Positions 61,376 through 64,000 of a DNA stretch of 64,000 nucleotides are shown in pieces. Origin of the DNA: G963663315 sp963668255 (GTDB lineage: Bacteria > Pseudomonadota > Gammaproteobacteria > Arenicellales > Poriferihabitantaceae). A program made the translations under genes and the position numbers. Below the pieces are notes generated by a model. The model saw nothing but the letters and a program-made list of their open reading frames with translations. It ran no database searches and was not told where the DNA came from. The stretch is from contig OZ220708.1 in assembly GCA_965116595.1 (NCBI GenBank), positions 1,302,001-1,366,000 on the forward strand, written 5' to 3'. How positions within the stretch are numbered: position 1 is the stretch's first letter; every line of letters starts with the position of its first letter.

Positions 61376-63406
61376 ATGAATGAGGTCAGCCCAACTGTAC
61401 AGGTCGTCTTTACGCCGACAGGCAAACGCGGGGAGATTGTCCGGGGAAAGTCTGTACTGGAAGCGGCTCAACAACTGGGCGTGGATCTGGATACCGTGTG
61501 CGGCGGTCGGGGAATTTGTGACCGTTGCCAGATCGATCACAGTATCGGTGAATTCGCCAAGTTCAGGATACATTCAAATGCGGGAAATCTGTCCCCCCCA
61601 AGTGCCAGTGAGAATGAATATTTTGACGACCAGTCCCCTTCGACCCGCAGACTGGGTTGCCAGGCGAAACTGCTTGGAGATGTGGTTATCGATGTGCCGC
61701 CGGAAAGCCAGGCGCATAAACAGGTGGTTCGCAAACGGCTGGATGTTCATGACATAACCCTGAATCCGTCTGTTCGATTGCACTATGTCGAAGTGCCGGA
61801 GCCGAACATGCATGATCCAACCGGGGATTTACAGCGTACCCTGGATGCGCTTGAGTTCGACTGGGGCTTGTCTGATGTTTTATTCGATTTTCATCTGTTG
61901 GGTTCACTGCAGAGCGTATTGAGGCAGGGGAAGTGGAAAATAACCATTGCGGTGCATCGCTCAATGCAGGCGATTGCTATCTGGCCCGGACTTAAAACAA
62001 AAATTTATGGCGTAGCCATAGATGTCGGCTCGACCACCATTGCGGCGCATTTATGCGATCTGATCAGTGGTGAGGCGATAAATTCGGCCGGACGCATGAA
62101 CCCCCAGATCCGATTTGGTGAAGATTTGATGAGCCGGGTTTCTTACGTGATGATGAATCCTGGTGGCGAAGTGGAAATGACCCGGGCGGTTCGAGACGCA
62201 TTACAGGGGTTGATCGAAGACCTGGTTGCCGGGATGGATATCGCGTTGACTGATGTGGTTGACCTGACGCTGGTGGGTAATCCGGTCATGCACCATTTGT
62301 TGCTTGGCATTAACCCTGTCGAATTGGGCGGCGCCCCCTTTGCTCTGGCCACTGACGCCGCACTCAATGTCACGGCCAAAGATATCGATCTGAAAGTTAA
62401 TCCTGGCGCCAGGGCCTATATTCTTCCCTGTATCGCAGGCCATGTGGGTGCAGATGCCGCCGCCGCTACGCTTTCCGAAGCCCCATACGAGCGCAGCGAA
62501 CTGACCCTGCTTGTGGATGTCGGTACCAATGCGGAAATCGTGCTTGGCAACAGCCGTAAAATGGTGGCGGCTTCCAGTCCGACCGGACCTGCTTTCGAAG
62601 GCGCACAAATCAGCGGAGGTCAAAGAGCAGCGCCGGGGGCGATCGAAAGAGTGCGAATCGACAGGAATACTCTTGAACCCCGATTTCGGATAATTGGAAG
62701 CGAACTGTGGTCGGATCAGCCCGGTTTCGCGGAGGAGACGTCAGCCACCGGCATAACCGGAATATGCGGCTCGGGCATTATTGAGGTGATTGCCGAGATG
62801 TTCCTTGCCGGTCTGATAAAGCCGGACGGTGTGATCGATGGCAATCTGGCCCCAAGAACCAGGCGGTTGATCCTGAATGATAAAACCTGGAGCTATAAAC
62901 TTTATGATGAAGGCCGGATTCAGGTATTGATCACGCAGAATGATGTTCGGGCAATCCAGTTGGCGAAAGCCGCGCTTTACGCGGGTGCGCGGTTATTGAT
63001 GGACAAATTGAACGTTGATTCTGTCGACCGGATTCGGTTGGCAGGAGCATTCGGGGCGCACATCGATGTCAAATATGCGATGGTGCTTGGGATGATTCCG
63101 GACTGCGAACTGTCCCATGTCAGCTCTGCCGGAAATGCTGCCGGAGCCGGGGCCACCATTACACTGCTCGATACCAATGCGCGTTTCGAGATTGAAGATA
63201 CAGTCAACCGGATCCAGAAGGTGGAAACGGCGGTCGAAGCCAAATTTCAGGAGCATTTTGTAGATGCTTTGGCGATTCCGCATAAAACGGCGACATTCGA
63301 TCATCTGAAACAGCAGGTCGATCTTCCTCAATCTGCTGCCATCGGATCAGAACAACCCGGTGGCGGACGACAGCGCCGCCGTCAACGCCGCCAGACGGAG
63401 CAGTGA
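61376..63406 (+). CDS. RACo-like corrinoid activation protein ([2Fe-2S] ferredoxin plus ASKHA domain)
   Basis: A 676-residue protein, starting at ATG 61376 (MNEVSPTVQVVFTPTGKRGE). An N-terminal ferredoxin has Cys42, Cys48 and Cys51 (VCGGRGICDRCQIDH) and a later Cys in RRLGCQAKL. The ASKHA ATPase-like domain (DUF4445) starts GVAIDVGSTTIAAHLCDLISG and includes LVDVGTNAEIVLGN, TGPAFEGAQISGGQRAAPGAI and RIRLAGAFGAHID. Proteins of this type use ATP to reduce inactive Co(II) corrinoid to Co(I). The C-terminus ends GGGRQRRRQRRQTEQ, a basic tail parallel to the methyltransferase's. It serves the corrinoid protein encoded at 58306. Confidence 0.95.
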   Translation: MNEVSPTVQVVFTPTGKRGEIVRGKSVLEAAQQLGVDLDTVCGGRGICDRCQIDHSIGEFAKFRIHSNAGNLSPPSASENEYFDDQSPSTRRLGCQAKLLGDVVIDVPPESQAHKQVVRKRLDVHDITLNPSVRLHYVEVPEPNMHDPTGDLQRTLDALEFDWGLSDVLFDFHLLGSLQSVLRQGKWKITIAVHRSMQAIAIWPGLKTKIYGVAIDVGSTTIAAHLCDLISGEAINSAGRMNPQIRFGEDLMSRVSYVMMNPGGEVEMTRAVRDALQGLIEDLVAGMDIALTDVVDLTLVGNPVMHHLLLGINPVELGGAPFALATDAALNVTAKDIDLKVNPGARAYILPCIAGHVGADAAAATLSEAPYERSELTLLVDVGTNAEIVLGNSRKMVAASSPTGPAFEGAQISGGQRAAPGAIERVRIDRNTLEPRFRIIGSELWSDQPGFAEETSATGITGICGSGIIEVIAEMFLAGLIKPDGVIDGNLAPRTRRLILNDKTWSYKLYDEGRIQVLITQNDVRAIQLAKAALYAGARLLMDKLNVDSVDRIRLAGAFGAHIDVKYAMVLGMIPDCELSHVSSAGNAAGAGATITLLDTNARFEIEDTVNRIQKVETAVEAKFQEHFVDALAIPHKTATFDHLKQQVDLPQSAAIGSEQPGGGRQRRRQRRQTEQ

Positions 63407-63410
63407 TATA

Positions 63411-64000
63411 TTAAATCAGGGTTTTCTCAAAAAGAGAAAGCATCGCTGCCCAGGATTGTGCATCCGCATCGGCGTCATATCCCAATGGAATCCCGTATAG
63501 ACTGGCATTTTGATCCGCCTCCTTGCTGGTGAAACCATGTTTTGCTCCAGCATGGATCAACACCTCATAATCCGCATTGGCCTCACGCATTTCCTGTTTG
63601 AATCCGGCAACGTCATCCATCGACACCATGGCGTCTTCTGCTCCATGACAAACCAGGATGCTGGCTTTGACTTGACCCGGTTCCGGGGTGTGGAATGATC
63701 CCAGTGCACCATGAAAACTGACTGCGGCAGCCAACGGCATACCCATTCTTGCCATGTGCAATGCCATGGCCCCGCCAAAGCAATAACCCACTGCTGCAGT
63801 CCGGTTCGAATCGACTTCCCGTTGTGCCACCAGCGTATCATATCCTGCCTGCAGACAGGCGGCGCCTGTCTCCATATCATCAAGCACGGCGTTCATTGCC
63901 TGGCCTGCCTGATCCGGGTTTTTCGCTTCCATGCCGTTACCATACATATCTATGGCAAGTGCGCAATAGCCCTGTTCCGCCAGCATGTCGGCCCGCATTT
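63411..64000 (-). CDS. dienelactone-hydrolase-family protein, N-terminus cut by window edge
   Basis: About 196 residues of an alpha/beta-hydrolase of the DLH family are present. The Cys nucleophile is in VGYCFGGAMALHMA, the Asp in CHGAEDAMVS and the His in AGAKHGFTSKEAD. The sequence starts inside the protein (RADMLAEQGYCALAIDMYGNG normally follows a further 40 or so residues), so the true start lies beyond the window. It is convergent with the RACo-like gene with only 4 bases between their ends. The substrate is unknown. Confidence 0.9.
   Translation of the reverse strand, partial: MRADMLAEQGYCALAIDMYGNGMEAKNPDQAGQAMNAVLDDMETGAACLQAGYDTLVAQREVDSNRTAAVGYCFGGAMALHMARMGMPLAAAVSFHGALGSFHTPEPGQVKASILVCHGAEDAMVSMDDVAGFKQEMREANADYEVLIHAGAKHGFTSKEADQNASLYGIPLGYDADADAQSWAAMLSLFEKTLI

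Overview
The window looks like chromosomal DNA of a gammaproteobacterium of moderate GC content, probably an aerobic heterotroph. Two syntenic blocks support this. One is rsmI divergent from lpoA, with yraN and a dolP-like lipoprotein gene after lpoA. The other is uvrC-pgsA-tRNA-Gly(GCC)-tRNA-Cys(GCA)-tRNA-Leu(UAA), the order of the E. coli uvrC-pgsA-glyW-cysT-leuZ locus. KatG, pyruvate carboxylase and the transport genes fit an oxygen-using organism. The exact taxon cannot be read from the sequence.

1-25.4 kb is mostly housekeeping: msrB, a HAD phosphatase, cca, a GMC oxidoreductase, pyruvate carboxylase, a frameshifted EamA transporter gene, rfaE2-like, dolP-like, yraN, lpoA, rsmI, an MFS transporter, a UshA-like nucleotidase, RNase P RNA, a conserved two-gene pair of unknown role, efp, uvrC, pgsA, three tRNAs, a decayed haloacid-dehalogenase-like gene and prephenate dehydratase.

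25.56-41.5 kb is an accessory region that reads as a defence island. It carries a peroxiredoxin-like gene, HigBA, a Swt1-type HEPN protein, a type I restriction-modification operon (hsdR-hsdS-AlbA/ATPase-hsdM), a DUF4143-type ATPase translationally coupled to a 1380-residue protein, and VapBC. The large protein has an N-terminal NACHT/STAND-like NTPase and a C-terminal PD-(D/E)XK-like motif. An imperfect 34-bp direct repeat brackets the region, and a related perfect palindrome lies between the restriction operon and the ATPase pair. The ATPase/STAND-nuclease pair is the best candidate here for an uncharacterised system.

41.5-54.8 kb holds ada and then a tightly packed eight-gene minus-strand operon: polyamine-type ABC importer, P1-family peptidase, class III aminotransferase, and the two subunits of an N,N-dimethylformamidase-like enzyme. 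A divergent RpiR-type regulator gene faces it. The set suggests uptake and breakdown of an amide- or amine-containing compound. A sulfotransferase and a Bcr/CflA-type MFS exporter follow.

54.8-64 kb contains katG, a phosphoribosyltransferase, and a corrinoid-dependent methyl-transfer cluster: corrinoid protein, DUF1638 protein, small virulence-factor-family protein, methyltetrahydrofolate:corrinoid methyltransferase, GFA-family protein, and a RACo-like reductive activator. No substrate-specific methyltransferase is present in the window. The window ends inside a dienelactone hydrolase-family gene.
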